Positions 32,735 to 46,932 of a DNA stretch of 64,000 nucleotides are shown piece by piece. Origin of the DNA: Ashinkailepas kermadecensis (taxonomy: Eukaryota; Arthropoda; Thecostraca; Neolepadidae); NCBI GenBank assembly GCA_034440615.1, contig JAOTOM010004961.1:151001-215000 (forward strand), written 5' to 3'. Below the pieces are notes generated by a model. It saw only the letters and a program-made list of their open reading frames with translations, was not told the DNA's origin and ran no database searches. Each line of letters starts with the position of its first letter. Within the stretch, counting starts at the first letter, position 1. The translations under genes and the position numbers were made by a program.

Positions 32735-33437
32735 GGTGACAGGGCAGGGCATGGCAGGGCAGGGTAGGGCAGGGCAGGGCAGGGCTGGGTAGGGTGAGGC
32801 AGGGCAGGGCAGGGCGACGAAGGGCAGGGCAGGGCGAGGCAGGGCAGGACAGGACAACTGTCCGGACATGAGCCAGAACGAGGTAGCTGACAGGGCAGGG
32901 CAGGGTAGGGTAGGGCAGGGCAGGACAGGGCAGGGCAGGGCATGGCAGGGCAGGGCAGGGCAGGGCAGGGCAGGGCAGGGCAGGGCAGGGCAGGGCATGG
33001 CATGGCAGGCCAGGGCAGGGCAGAGCTGCGCAGGGCAGGGCAGGGCAGGGCAACTATCCGGACATGAGCCAGAACGGGGTAGCCGGCAGGGCAGCGCAGG
33101 GCAGGGCAGGGCAGAGCAAAGCTGCGCAGGGCAGGGCAGGGCAGGGCAACTATCCGGACATGAGCCAGAACGGGGTAGCTAGCAAGACAGGGCAGGGCAG
33201 GGCTGGGCAGGGTGAGGCAGGGCAGGGCAGAGCAGGGCGAGGAAGGGCAGGTCAGGGCAGGGCAGGGCAACTGTCCGGACATGAGCCAGGACGGGATAGC
33301 TTGCAGGGCAGGGCAGGGCAGGGCAGGGCTGGGCAGGGCAGGGCATGGCGGGGAAGGGCAGGGCAGGGCATGGCGAGGCAGGGCAGGGCAGGGCACAGCT
33401 GAGCAACTGTCTGGACATGAGCTAGGACGGGGTTAGC
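32735..33437 (+). repeat. (AGGGC)n pentamer array with a 33-bp spacer repeated five times
   Basis: Runs of GGGCA broken by TGGGT, GACGA and similar are divided by a conserved spacer (CAACTGTCCGGACATGAGCC then AGAACGGGGTAGC) at about 32855, 33050, 33147, 33267 and 33402. The pentamers give GGGCAGGGCAGGGCAGGG, a classic four-run G-quadruplex pattern on the + strand. Pro/Cys/Leu-rich open frames on the - strand are artefacts. Confidence 0.95.
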
Positions 33438-35130
33438 GACAAGTTGTCGCCGACTTGTCGCCAGTTGTCGACGGCGTTTGTTGTCGGAAAATTAGTGCTC
33501 CATTATGCTTTACATTCGCAGTGAGTCGTTCTCGTCTTCGCGCATTACTGTACTGCATTATTGGATGGTTTGAATCCGAATGGCAGAAGCATGCAAATGG
33601 TTAAACATCCGAACTTGGCGATATGATCTGCAGCGATGTCTAATCTGCGGTGAGTGGAATCCAACGTGCGGGATTACCGATGCATTTTGCCCAAATGTAG
33701 GGGACCAACCTTGAAACAAAAGAAGCTATTGTCTCGAAGTATTGAAGAGGAGAGGGGCAATGCATGCTTTAAAAATATTGTGAGGTAGAAGTCTCCAGCA
33801 GCTCATCTCCCCCACATAGAATACTAACATGTTTCTTCTCTCATACTCTCACGTTTTTATCTCCCCCCCCCCAAAAAAAAAGGAGATTGAATGCTTGATG
33901 GCATTCAGGCGGTCATGTGACGAGTTAAAAACCAACATCAGACCTTAATCTATTTAGGACGCTTGACAACTGAAGGCGTCACCAGAAGTGAGCTTGTTTT
34001 TGATGAGCTAGATATATCTGGAGGTCAAGAAATTATGTTACTCACAGTGTATTTTCAAATGGCATGCATTCAAATATAGCATCATGTTTTTATTGACTTT
34101 ACTCGTAGTACATATTCTATCCAACAGCTGAAGTGGCCTGAAAGTGGCATCACTAAAATCAAAGGTAAAATATTTCAGCGCCGCCCATGCTAAAACCCTT
34201 TAGTGCAGTTCCTCCTCCTTATTTCCTTATTCAACAATGCAATATAGTGCAATAGGTAGGCATAGCTGACACTACTGATGTTCATCATAAACCACAAGAA
34301 TAACATTCCGCTACTGCAGCGAGTCCCGACCATGTCGTGGATTTTTATCATCTCAGGATCGCAAGACCCCTATTACTATTCTTTGTCAAAGACAAAAACA
34401 GGTAGGTGAAGGTCAGATCGAGTCAGTTGGTTACAAAATGGCTGACTTTGGAACTTTGACTTCGGGGCCTCTGTCTGACATGACCTGTTATTTTTGCCAG
34501 CTCAGCCCTCTGACTGAGCTTATGTTCGTCTTAATCTTTCTTCTCTTTCCAGGTGCCATCAACACCTAAAGTTCGGGATTGCACAGCCTTCGAAAGGTTA
34601 TGGAGGGGGAGGAGATCGTCCTCCTAACCCGTTCATTGCGCCCTACTTTTGGAGACTTTGTACACTTCGAGTTAATTTACACAATTAGCATACTTTATGC
34701 CACATAAGAATTGAAACCATAACAGTTTATTCCGTGCCTTGCACCAGACCGAATACAGGAATAGTAATTCGTCCATTATGTGAAGTGAAATGACGGAACA
34801 TCATTTTCCATCCTAATCAGCAGCTTTCAGCAAAAACCTCGAAGACATATACACCATTCCGTTTTCCTTGGCAAAAAAACTTCTGGAATCCTTCGAAAAT
34901 ATATCACGATCACAACAGCCAAGCCCATTGTCTTTACAGGTCTCGTCCCACAGAGGATCATTGAACAGCTGCAGCCACCCACACGCATCTACTCGGAGTC
35001 TTTTTGAAGAGTTCAGTTGAACAATGCCTCTCTATCAAAGCACTATTTACGCATGCTAACGAACAGGACCAGACGAGTTTGAAGCCATTGTTCACAATAA
35101 CTGAAAAGTGAAATCTGCGGAATATACGCA

Positions 35131-35137
<7 letters not shown>
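33438..35137. other. Non-coding stretch
   Basis: AT-richer sequence with no recognisable gene. There is a C-run/A-run near 33862-33882. Confidence 0.4.
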
Positions 35138-35200
<63 letters not shown>

Positions 35201-35227
35201 TTTATACGCGAAATGAGATTTTTTTTG

Positions 35228-35283
<56 letters not shown>

Positions 35284-35298
35284 TTATTTTTTTTTTAT

Positions 35299-35366
<68 letters not shown>
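35138..35366. repeat. (TA)n microsatellite, ~230 bp, interrupted
   Basis: Three TA blocks are separated by TTTATTTTATACGCG and TTTATTTTTTTTTTATATTG. Confidence 0.97.
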
Positions 35367-35368
<2 letters not shown>

Positions 35369-36479
35369 CACCATGTCTAAGAATGTCTTTTCTGACCACT
35401 TAGAGACCACCTTCGTGTCACTATTTTCATGGTTTCAATGAACCTCACATTTGCAAAACATGTGGTACTTTCTTTCTTCTTCACCCTCCGTCTTCAGCAT
35501 CCCATGGAAGTCCTACGTTTACACAGGTGAAACCCCACTCACTCCCGGGACAGCCCTTTCTTTTTATGCATTGGTAAATCCAATCTCCTCTATCCACCAA
35601 CAGCAGGGATTCTATTGAACATTAACGCATCAATGAAATGTTTTTATTATAATATCCCTGAATTGAAGGGCGTAGGGAAGCTAGAAGAAATGGTGAAGGA
35701 CTATTTAAGTAAATTTCTTCCATGTAATGCTCATGGGGTTAGCCGTCGTCCGACTGGGCCTGAGATCATCCTTGGCCCAACCGGACAGGGACTGAGTTCT
35801 GCCCCCCCCCCTCCTCCTTCAAGATATCAAATAATGGTGGAAATGACGTAATTTAAGTAAAACATTGACAGCAATTTGTTCGATCTGTTGAGATAGGCAA
35901 TCACTGAAGTTCTTGTACACATCTATTTTGGTCACACACTGTTTTCTGGAAAGGGTGATTTCATCAAGCTCTTTTTGGAGGTAACCTCACTTAACCGGCC
36001 GTAGATCAGGGACTTTGAATGGCCTAACGCCACTCTTTTCTCTCGAAACACGTGAAATTGAGGTAGGAAATGGTGTGCTTAGCATGGGTGTGCTATAGTT
36101 GCCGTTTTTCCGCTGCAACATTAAAAAAGTACAGGAGGGGAGATTCCGAGGTCTCCGAGCCAGGAGGCCTAATAATGAGGCTTTCTGAAAAGCGATGACC
36201 ATACTTTCGTGACGGGTGACCCTTGCTCCAACACTACACCCGATTATTCGTATATGCGTGTTTTAATCAGCACCCAATTTTAATCAGCACCCTCACCCTT
36301 CCCCAGATTCTGTGAGCAAAGCTAAATTCAATAATAACTTGAAGTACTATCACTAGAGAAGTAGCGGCCTAGCCGTCTGCGGGAGACAGGTGGCTCTGAG
36401 GCGGTTGGAGCTGCTCCACCGACCGCTGGCAGCCGGAGGGCAGGGTAGAATCAGGGTGAAAGCGGCTCAGCAGTGTTGA
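35367..36479. other. Non-coding stretch
   Basis: No gene was recognised. TTTTTGGAGGTAACCTCACTT at ~35968 matches a segment near 4528. Confidence 0.4.
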
Positions 36480-36770
36480 GAGCTGGATACTGCCAGGTCA
36501 CACAGGCTGTGTCGCCTCACATAATCTGTGGCGCTCGCGCAGACGGTGGCGCTTCACACAGACTATGGTCTTCGCACAGACTGTGGAACTTCGCGCAGGA
36601 TGTGGAACTTCACACATGCTGTGGAACTTCACACATACTGTGGAACTTCACACAGACTATGATCTTCGCATAGACTGTGGACTGCGGAGCTTCACGCAGA
36701 TTGTGGCGCTTCACACAGACTGTCGGGTCAAACAGACTTTGCCACTCTGCACAGCTTGAGCGTCGTCACG
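36480..36770 (+). repeat. ~20-bp degenerate repeat (CAGACTGTGGAACTTCACAC)
   Basis: A dozen diverged copies vary between GGAACTTCAC, GGCGCTTCAC and ATCTTCGCA. It leads directly into the 61-bp array, whose unit contains CTTCACACAGACCGCGG, so the second array probably arose from the first. Confidence 0.8.
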
Positions 36771-36782
36771 CAGACTGCGGTG

Positions 36783-37362
36783 ATCCGCGAGGCGAGACTG
36801 AGCCAGGCCGTACGTGCTCCGTCTCTTCACACAGACCGCGGTGGTCCGCGAGGCGAGACTGAGCCAGGCCGTACGTGCTCCGTCTCTTCACACAGACCGC
36901 GGTGGTCCGCGAGGCGAGACTGAGCCAGGCCGTACGTGCTCCGTCTCTTCACACAGACTGCGGTGGTCCGCGAGGCGAGACTGAGCCAGGCCGTACGTGC
37001 TCCGTCTCTTCACACAGACCGCGGTGGTCCGCGAGGCGAGACTGAGCCAGGCCGTACGTGCTCCGTCTCTTCACACAGACCGCGGTGGTCCGCGAGGCGA
37101 GACGCCCGTCTCTTCACACAGACCGCGGTGGTCCGCGAGGCGAGACTGAGCCAGGCCGTACGTGCTCCGTCTCTTCACGCAGACTGTGGTGATCCGCGAG
37201 GCGAGACTGAGCCAGGCCGTACGTGCTCCGTCTCTTCACACAGACCGCGGTGGTCCGCGAGGCGAGACTGAGCCAGGCCGTACGTGCTCCGTGTCTTCAC
37301 ACAGACTGCGGTGGTCCGCGAGACGAGACTGAGCCAGGCCGTACGTGCTCCGTCTCTTCACA
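36783..37362 (+). repeat. 61-bp minisatellite, ~9.5 copies
   Basis: The unit is CCGCGAGGCGAGACTGAGCC, AGGCCGTACGTGCTCCGTCT, CTTCACACAGACCGCGGTGG, T. One copy (around 37100) is shortened to 36 bp by deletion of CTGAGCCAGGCCG and neighbouring bases. Confidence 0.94.
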
Positions 37363-37436
37363 CATAATGTGATAATTTGCGCAGACGGTGACGCTTTACA
37401 GTCTGGGTGGAGCATACCACGCCCTACAAACCGCGT

Positions 37437-37488
37437 CGTGTTTGCACCGTCTACCAAGCTGCATAGCTTGGTAGACGGTGCAAACACG
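37437..37488. repeat. Perfect 24-bp inverted repeat with 4-nt loop
   Basis: The left arm 37437-37460 (CGTGTTTGCACCGTCTACCA then AGCT) is the exact reverse complement of 37465-37488. The loop is GCAT. RNA from either strand would fold into a stable stem. Confidence 0.97.
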
Positions 37489-38494
37489 CCACACGGCGCG
37501 TCACGTCTGCTAACACGCGGGGTGCATTATCACCTGACGCGAGTACCTCGACCCCTGGCTGCACGGCGTGCCTGGCACCCCGGCACCGCCCTGGTTATCG
37601 CTGGCACCACGCTGGCACCACCCTGGTTACCTCAGCCCTGGCCCCTGAGCACGACAGGGCAGGCGGCTCGCCGGCAGGCCCTACACACCCCGGGAGTATG
37701 GGTGAGCTCTTCAAAAAGCAGCATCGACCAAGCTCGGCAACAGCAGGTGCCAGCAGATAGCCGGATAAAGCGCGGTCGTCTTTGTCCCAGGTGGCCAGCT
37801 AGGATCCAGATGGAAGCACGACTCTCACAGATACGGCTATCTGGTGAATTAACACAGGAATACCATCAAGCGAGGCTATCTTGCCTGAACATACACACTC
37901 ACTCACTCTACACACCATGCCTGTCCTCTGTCGCTAATGAGACTGGCGTCACTCATGTCTGCGCCACTGACCGTTGATAACAGTACGGTGATGTTCTTTT
38001 GCGCGACCGACGTGATAAGAATGCAGTGCTGCCTGGCGTAGATCCACCGTGAGCTGGGAAAGTCTTCCAAAACGTTCTGAACCGCCTCGGCCAGCTTGAG
38101 GTGACGCCACAGCCGATTGCAGTCCACAGGCACACAGCTGGCCGTAGCCAGCCAGTAACGGTGTCACATGTGACCACAGATAGCTTGAAACGTCACCACA
38201 GCCGACAACAGCCGGATCCCACATGACGCCACCTCGGCCGCCCCTGGTGACGTCACTACCGACCCGAGCCAGTCTGGGCCGGGCACATCACGCGGAAACG
38301 AGCAGGGGTCAGTGAATGAGAGGTCAGCGTGGTGCACATCACATGGCCGGCCAGTGAAAGGTGCAGCCGCTAGCGGCTTGGCCGGCGCAGGAAATGGCAG
38401 CAGGCCGGCCAGCCCTGCACGGTGTCTCTCAGAAGCGGCGCTCGGCCAAAGCCCGGCTTTCCCGGACGCGACCGCGATTGCTCCGATCAACAGA
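37489..38494. other. Non-coding stretch
   Basis: No gene was recognised. 37535-37640 has a loose CTGGCACC/CACCCTGG repeat. Confidence 0.4.
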
Positions 38495-38862
38495 CCGGGT
38501 ACGCGCGCAGCCCAGGCCCGCAGCCCATGGCTGGTAGCCCACCATATGTAGCCCGCAGCCCTGAACCTGCAGCCCATGGCTGCCAGCCCACCATCTGTAG
38601 CCCGCAGCCCTGAACCCGCAGCCCATGGCTGGCAGCCCACCATCTGTAGCCCGCAGCCCTGAACCCGCAGCCCATGGCTGGCAGCCAACCATCTGTAGTC
38701 CGCAGCCCTGAACCTGCAGCCCATGACTGACAGCCCACCATCTGTAGCCGGCAGCCCTGAACCCGCAGCCCATGGCTGGCAGTCCACCATCTGTAGCCGG
38801 CAGCCCTGAACCTGCAGCCCATGGCTGGCAGCCCACCATCTGTAGTCCGCAGCCCGAGTCGA
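38495..38862 (+). repeat. 49-bp minisatellite, ~7.5 copies
   Basis: The unit is CTGTAGCCCGCAGCCCTGAA, CCCGCAGCCCATGGCTGGCA, GCCCACCAT. Variants include GTAGTCCGC, GTAGCCGGC and GACTGACAG. Confidence 0.93.
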
Positions 38863-38879
38863 CCGGCGGCGCCATCGGC

Positions 38880-39330
38880 TGTGAGCCGACTCAGACGAGA
38901 GCTAATCGGCAACTTGTCTGGACTGACCGGAGAACTGACCAAAGATTGACCGGGGACTGGCCGAGGAACTGACCCAATATTAACCGGGGACTGGGCGGGG
39001 AACTGACTCAAGACTTCCCGGGGACTGGCCAGGAACTAACCCAAGACCTCGCGTGGCCGGCCGGGGAACTGATGGAAGATTGTCCAGAAGCAGGTCGGAT
39101 CGTTGACCGAAGACCTGGGTGTTTTTCAGAGAATTACCCAAGCGTCCCGCCATGCCACTGGCCGGGGGAGGATGCTGTGGCACTGACTGGATAGATAGTC
39201 GGGGAATTGACTGGGGAATTGACTGAGAAGCCAACCGGGCAGACCGCCTAGCAGGCTGAGTGTGGACCAAGCCAGGAACGGCATCCCCAAGAGCTGATCG
39301 CGGTAATGGCCGAGGAGTTAATCTACATAT
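38880..39330 (+). repeat. Degenerate ~28-bp repeat (ACCGGGGACTGGCC/GAACTGACC)
   Basis: Worn tandem copies of ACCGGGGACTGGCCGAGGAA and CTGACCCA-like segments gradually lose register after ~39100. Contiguous with the 49-bp array. Confidence 0.65.
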
Positions 39331-41565
<2,235 letters not shown>

Positions 41566-42066
41566 CTCCTATGCCTACAGAAAGCGGAGTTGCCGTTCTC
41601 GTATATAGCGGAGACAGAAAACAGTCATGGCTCTTGTACTCGGAGACGCCGTTGATATGTTAACAGTGGCTTGTAGCAATTTTATAATCGCTTCCATTTC
41701 GGTGGAGAACATACTCAAACTTCAACCCCAGTAAAGGTAGCACTATCCGTTGCACTTATCCATATTTTAACCATCCAATGCCTCCAATTATCCCACTGGA
41801 GACCTCATATCCTGTTAATTAATCCCTGTTGGGAACACCTGGTCTATGAAAAGAGACGGCGCTTGGTCGTCTGCGATCTATTGCTCCCTTTGCTCGTAAA
41901 TAATCTATAAATTGCCATATCTTCAAAACGCAACATACTGCGCAGGTTACACCTCCCTTGTTTTCACATTTCTAAGCCTTCATTATTCTTCGAAACCCAA
42001 ACTTGTGCCCGTGGGAGATACCTCGGCTAAAAACCTCGGACATGCGGCGAAGCCAGTGCGATTATG
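41566..42066. other. Non-coding stretch
   Basis: No gene or repeat was recognised. Confidence 0.4.
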
Positions 42067-42078
42067 GAGCTTACTCGC

Positions 42079-42258
42079 AGGGGCGGGTTGGCCGAGTGGT
42101 TAAGGTGTTGAGCTCTGGGTACCAAAGGTCCCGGGTTCGACACTCGCACCGCTCGGGACATTTCCCAATCCCGCGGCGCACCGGCGAAACAGTGTGGGCG
42201 GCGCCATTAGCCGTGAATGTGCATAAAGTGCGTCGTGAGCCACCCAATAAACAAACAA
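42079..42258 (+). mobile_element. Full-length tRNA-derived SINE, 180 bp
   Basis: The tRNA-like head has an A box TGGCCGAGTGG (42089-42099) and a B box GGTTCGACACT (42134-42144). The GGTTGGCCGAGTGGTTAAGG start is typical of a tRNA-Ser/Leu D-arm. The body runs to a tail AATAAACAAACAA. A perfect 12-bp target duplication GAGCTTACTCGC lies at 42067-42078 and 42259-42270. Confidence 0.93.
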
Positions 42259-42317
42259 GAGCTTACTCGCGGTTTGCCTAGGACGAGCGGAGCAGTCGGA
42301 CCCCGAGCGGCCGAGCC

Positions 42318-42405
42318 GTAACGCGTGTGTGTAACGCGTGTGTGTAACGCGTGTGTATAACGCGTGTGTGTAACGCGTGTGTGTAACGCGTGTGTGTAAC
42401 GCGTG
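42318..42405 (+). repeat. 13-bp minisatellite (TAACGCGTGTGTG), ~7 copies
   Basis: Short tandem repeat directly downstream of the SINE. Each unit carries ACGCGT followed by a GTGTG run. Confidence 0.95.
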
Positions 42406-44640
42406 CTCTTCACCGGCACATTCCCTCTGAGAAGAAGTTGAGGCTTGGGTCGGGGATGAAGGCATGAGCAGAGGAAGGAGGTAGAGGTGTGAGGAAGGAG
42501 GTAGAGCCGCTTCCTCTCCTCTCTATGCCGCTTTTCATAGAGAGGGGAAAATTAGGATGTTGTCCACAAGCAAAGCGATGTCCTGGGAAAGGTTAAGAAT
42601 CGCCAATTCGTAGCGAGGCTAACAACTCTGTATCATCGCAAGCCTTCGTGTTTCTGTAAAAGAAGCTGCAAGGCGTCAGATGAGGTAGCGATACCACTGC
42701 CAGGTGGAAGGCTCAGTTGTACACCGACACCGACCTGCACGCTGCATGTCAGAGATTCAAAGATTGTGTGGACGCTCACGAGAGAAAACCATATCGGCAA
42801 TGTACATCTCGTGGTATGGAAAAGAAACTAAAACGTGATCCAAGGTATGTCGATGTGGTTGTTTCACCTATGCGCATTACTTTATCGGACACTGAATCCA
42901 ATCAGTTTGCACACCTAACCGGGCCTTTCCAACATTGATCGAATGATAAAGCTAACTTCTGTCAGACATAGTTATCACTCAAGTGAAATAGTACATGTCA
43001 ACCAGCGACGAAAGTCGGCCCGCAGATCACTTGCTCGTGGAGTGCACCAGCATGTCCTCTCACAGCACGTCTCTGGATCTGTGGACGGCTTTTAGTTGAT
43101 CCGGCTACGACCGCCGGCATGCACATCCCAACGTATACTTGGGCAGATATTTGTATTCAAAGTGGCGACGAGCACATCCAGGTGGATGTCATCCACCTCA
43201 GTCAATACTGGGTGTGCCGTGGCTCCTGAACGTTAAACTATTTTCAAATAGTGTAACAGATGAACACAAAAATGATTGCTGATAGTCAGGCACCGCAATT
43301 GATTTTTTTGGAGCAATTCCTAATTTTTTTCGAGTGTCTTTCTCCAATGGAAGTGATTCCACATGGGTGTCGTGATAGGCCAATATAAGATTCCTCGGAT
43401 TTCGAAGTGGTGAATATGAACGAACCAGCATAGCTGATACTAACAGAGTTACCACATGCATCCAACCATGGCAGGATGGTGTTCATGTTTCCGTATACAT
43501 ATATTTATGACGTAATATATAGTCCTCCGTCGTGTCTGTGCGCTGTCACGATAATCCCAAAACGCAGCTAGAGTAACAGAGGATTGCGAAGTTAGTATTA
43601 ATATTGTAAACGTGAATTCGAGTTGACAGTAAGAAATAATTTGCAGAGCAAAGCCATGCTTTGTAATAAAATGCGAAGCACAGGTACATCCAGTCCACCA
43701 GCAGGTGAACAAGGTGGCCATACTCTGATGAAATGCTTGATCACTGAGCAGAATAAGAGTTGGCTTTGATTGGGTTTCGCTTGGATATTGAAATATGTGA
43801 TAAAATGGCACGCGTTTGACGTGCAGCTTTTTGCGTGGGGACGGAAAGGGGGCGCTCCTTAAGGATACATATCTGTGTGCTTTTCCTTTCCTCAGTCTTA
43901 ATCCCATACATTGGACCACCCTAAGGCCATTTTTCATTCCCCTGCTATGCCTCGGATATTTGTTAAATGACTTTCTGGATGGCTCCTTGGATGCGGCGCA
44001 CGTGTCTGGCCGTTTGGAGGAAATACTCTGATCTTTAATAACTTCAGAACCATTTCTCAAAATCGATTACTTGCTGTGACTAAAGCTGCTGTTCCAATTC
44101 ACCTATGACATCGATTGCTGGCGCATAGCAACCAACAGCGTTCAGCAACAGCAACGAATTGCAATATTTTACCTCATTGGACAAAAAGTCATCGCTGTCT
44201 ACCGCTTCCAGTCCGTCGCGATCTCAGAGCAGCCGATCGGATTCCTCCTGGCCAGCTCATCAAGCGGACTCTTCGGCGATCCGAGTGGACGCGCCAGGCC
44301 GCCGGCGCCGGCGACCCAAGGTCACCATTGGCGCCGGCGGCCGACTGGAAGCCGCGCCGCGTCGAGCAGCGCCACTTCTCGCCTCCGCGCCGCCGGAGCC
44401 GCGCCGCAGACGCCGCATGCAGCGCATTCAAACCGGAACGAGCGCAAGCGGCCGCCGCCGCCGCCAATTCTGCAAACCGATCATAAAGCGGCCGGCCGAC
44501 GGGCGGACGGATAACGGAGGCAGCTTATAATAGCTCTGAACAGCTTCGACGTCGTCTGCAGCGCCGGCGCCGGGCCGGGCGACGCGGCCGCATTAGCATA
44601 CGCTGCGGCTGATGTGTGTCCGCCATGAGCCGGCCGGCCG
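42406..44640. other. Non-coding stretch; GC- and CpG-rich from ~44200
   Basis: No gene was recognised. 44260-44640 is dense in CpG and GCC triplets and could be a promoter or 5' exon, but no conserved protein appears in any frame. Confidence 0.35.
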
Positions 44641-44763
44641 GCCGCAGCAGGCCGGCTGCAGTGGCGCGCCCAGCAGCCCAGCCGCAGCAGGCCGGCTGCA
44701 GTGGCGCGCCCAGCAGCCCAGCCGCAGCAGGCCGGCTGCAGTGGCGCGCCCAGCAGCCCAGCA
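44641..44763 (+). repeat. 40-bp minisatellite, three copies
   Basis: Three near-identical copies of GCCGCAGCAGGCCGGCTGCA, GTGGCGCGCCCAGCAGCCCA start at 44641, 44681 and 44721. Confidence 0.96.
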
Positions 44764-45034
44764 CTGCCGGTACCGTCTGCGCGCCGCGTCCGCCGCGCTC
44801 GGCCGGCCGCGGCTGAGATGGCCTGCTGGTGGTCCCGTGTCGTCCGGTGTCAGACCAGTGTCAGTGTGGTGTCACCTGGTGTAAGTCTGATGGGAGTTGG
44901 TGGCATTCTGGTGGAAGTAGAGCAGACCTCTGGCGTCAGTGCTGCGTCGGTTTGATGGTGGTCTGGCTCCAGTCTGAGCCATTTGGCCGTCGTTCCGTTG
45001 TCAGGGATTGGCAATCCGAGCTGTTGTCAGCCGG

Positions 45035-45345
45035 CACGCCCATCCATTAGTCTGACATTGGTCTGTCGGTAGTCTGACATCAGTCAGCCGTAAATTTAGT
45101 ATTGGTCTGTCGGTAGTCTAACAACATCAGTCCGCCGTGAATTCATTATTCATCTGTCGCTAGCCTAATATTAGTCTGCCGTTAGTCTAACATCAGCCCG
45201 CCGTTAGTCTAGCATTGGTCTGTCGTTAACCTAGCATCGGTCGGGTGGTAGTCCGACATCGGCCGAGTGGTAGTTAGTCTATGATTGTTCTGCTGGTAAT
45301 CAAATGCCGGTCCGATGTCAGCATAGCTACAGATTAGCGATGTTA
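45035..45345 (+). repeat. Degenerate ~25-bp repeat (TAGTCTGACATCAGTC)
   Basis: Decayed tandem copies of TAGTCTGACATCRGTCTGYC and GGTAG variants. Confidence 0.7.
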
Positions 45346-45671
45346 GCATAACTATTGATTGCCAGTAGTTTGACTTTGGTTGCTGGCAACCTGTTGTTTG
45401 TCAGAATTCCGTATGATTTTGTCAACTGCCGCTGTTGTGCACTAGTGGGTTTTCTGTGCCAATCGCAAATCGCGGCAACCGGGGACGTCAAAGTAGCCTG
45501 ATCAAAGATCAATGCTGTTCTTATGGCACCAGTCTAGTTGTGTATTTCCTACCGAAACCAGAAATACAACTAGCAGGATAATTGTCTCAGCACAACAGCC
45601 GGACAACCTAAACTAGATTCTGACAGTCATGTGTTTGTTCTTTGTTCACGTTATGATCCTGCCCGCAGTGT

Positions 45672-45874
45672 CGCACCTTCAGTGATATGTGCTTCCGTGG
45701 GGACTGGGCTGATCTTCACGAGCCTGTGTCATGCCAAGGTTGGGCATTTCGACCAGCTGCGTCGATGCGGTCCGCACCTTCAGTGATATGTGCTTCCGTG
45801 GGGACTGGGCTGATCTTCACGAGCCTGTGTCATGCCAAGGTTGCGCATTTCGACCAGCTGCGTCGATGCGGTCC
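45672..45874 (+). repeat. 101-bp tandem duplication
   Basis: Two nearly identical 101-bp copies start at 45672 and 45773 (CGCACCTTCAGTGATATGTG and so on). They differ at a few sites (GGGCATTTC versus GCGCATTTC). The downstream 45875-46100 has an open + strand frame ending in TCQVCGAQSCPSDE, which I cannot assign with confidence. Confidence 0.9.
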
Positions 45875-46631
45875 GTCAGAACCGACAACGCCAGTCGGTG
45901 CACGTGATAAGTTCAGCTCCGGTATGACATGGTTAAGCTCGGCTGTGAGGCTGACCAGGCCAGAACGTTTGTGCAGTGCACATACACACGGGCTTATCCC
46001 CACCTGCCAGGTCTGTGGAGCGCAGAGCTGCCCTAGTGACGAAAAGCGAACCATCTGGTGTACCGCAGGGACAGAGAACGCTTTAAAAGGCGGACCATGC
46101 CGGTGAGGAAAATGAGGTGCAGAGGCTAGGAATTATCGGTGGCAGGTGCTGACTGGCTTTGTAGCTACCTCGGCACGGCTCCATGACTGGAGATAGTTGG
46201 CAGCACATACTTATAGCAGGAATAAATAAGGCACATTCAAAAGTAATATCCGCAGCTTCTTCAGCCAAAGCATCTTCTTCATCTTTTCCCTATCTCCAAG
46301 TTCTCTTGTTATAATATTTTACGCACAGTATTCAATCCATTATATTTTAAGCCTTGAGGACATGAATGACTTCGTTCGAACGTTTTGCTGTAGGTGAGTT
46401 GCTTACATGAAGCCTGGGTTGGATGGCGAGTTCACGTCTGAGTAACGATCCGTTGGTTGAGTTCCATGTTGAGTTTCAACCATTCATCGACAAGGGCACT
46501 TCACCTATCAATAATTAACAAATAGGATCCATACTAGGGAACGTCGTGCCATCTATATTTCTGAAATGAATTATTTCAACAACTTTCAGCCATCGAATTT
46601 CAGGGCCACTTCTCCTGGTGGTCACTGAGCG
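45875..46631. other. Non-coding stretch
   Basis: Nothing convincing. A Cys-containing open frame up to 46106 could be a worn retroelement fragment. Confidence 0.35.
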
Positions 46632-46932
46632 GCCCCATGGCCCACCAGCAGCCCCACGGCCCACCAGCAGCCCCACGGCCCACCAGCCTCCCCACGTCCC
46701 ACCAGCAGCCTCACGCCCACCAGCATCCCCACGGCCCACCAGCAGCTTCACGGCCCACCAGCAGCCCCACGGCCCACCAGCAGCTCCACGGCCCACCAGC
46801 AGCCCCACGGTCCACCAGAAGCCCCACGGCCCACCAGCAGCCCACGGCCCACCAGCAGCCCCACGGCCCACCAGCAGCTCCACGGCCCACCAGCAGCCCC
46901 ACGGCCCACCAACAGCCCCACGGCCCACCATG
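46632..46932 (+). repeat. 19-bp minisatellite (CCCCACGGCCCACCAGCAG), ~15 copies
   Basis: Unit length 19 shifts frame each copy, so every frame is open and encodes a 19-residue HQQPHGPPAAPRPTSSPTA-like repeat. Not a gene. Confidence 0.93.

Noticed and set aside
32639..33436. CRISPR-like spaced repeat (constant 33-bp spacer)
   Set aside because: The intervening DNA is itself a simple GGGCA repeat of variable length, in an animal genome; it is a higher-order minisatellite.
45687..46106. Possible end of a non-LTR reverse transcriptase (TCQVCGAQSCPSDE)
   Set aside because: One Cys pair and no reverse-transcriptase motif; too weak to call.
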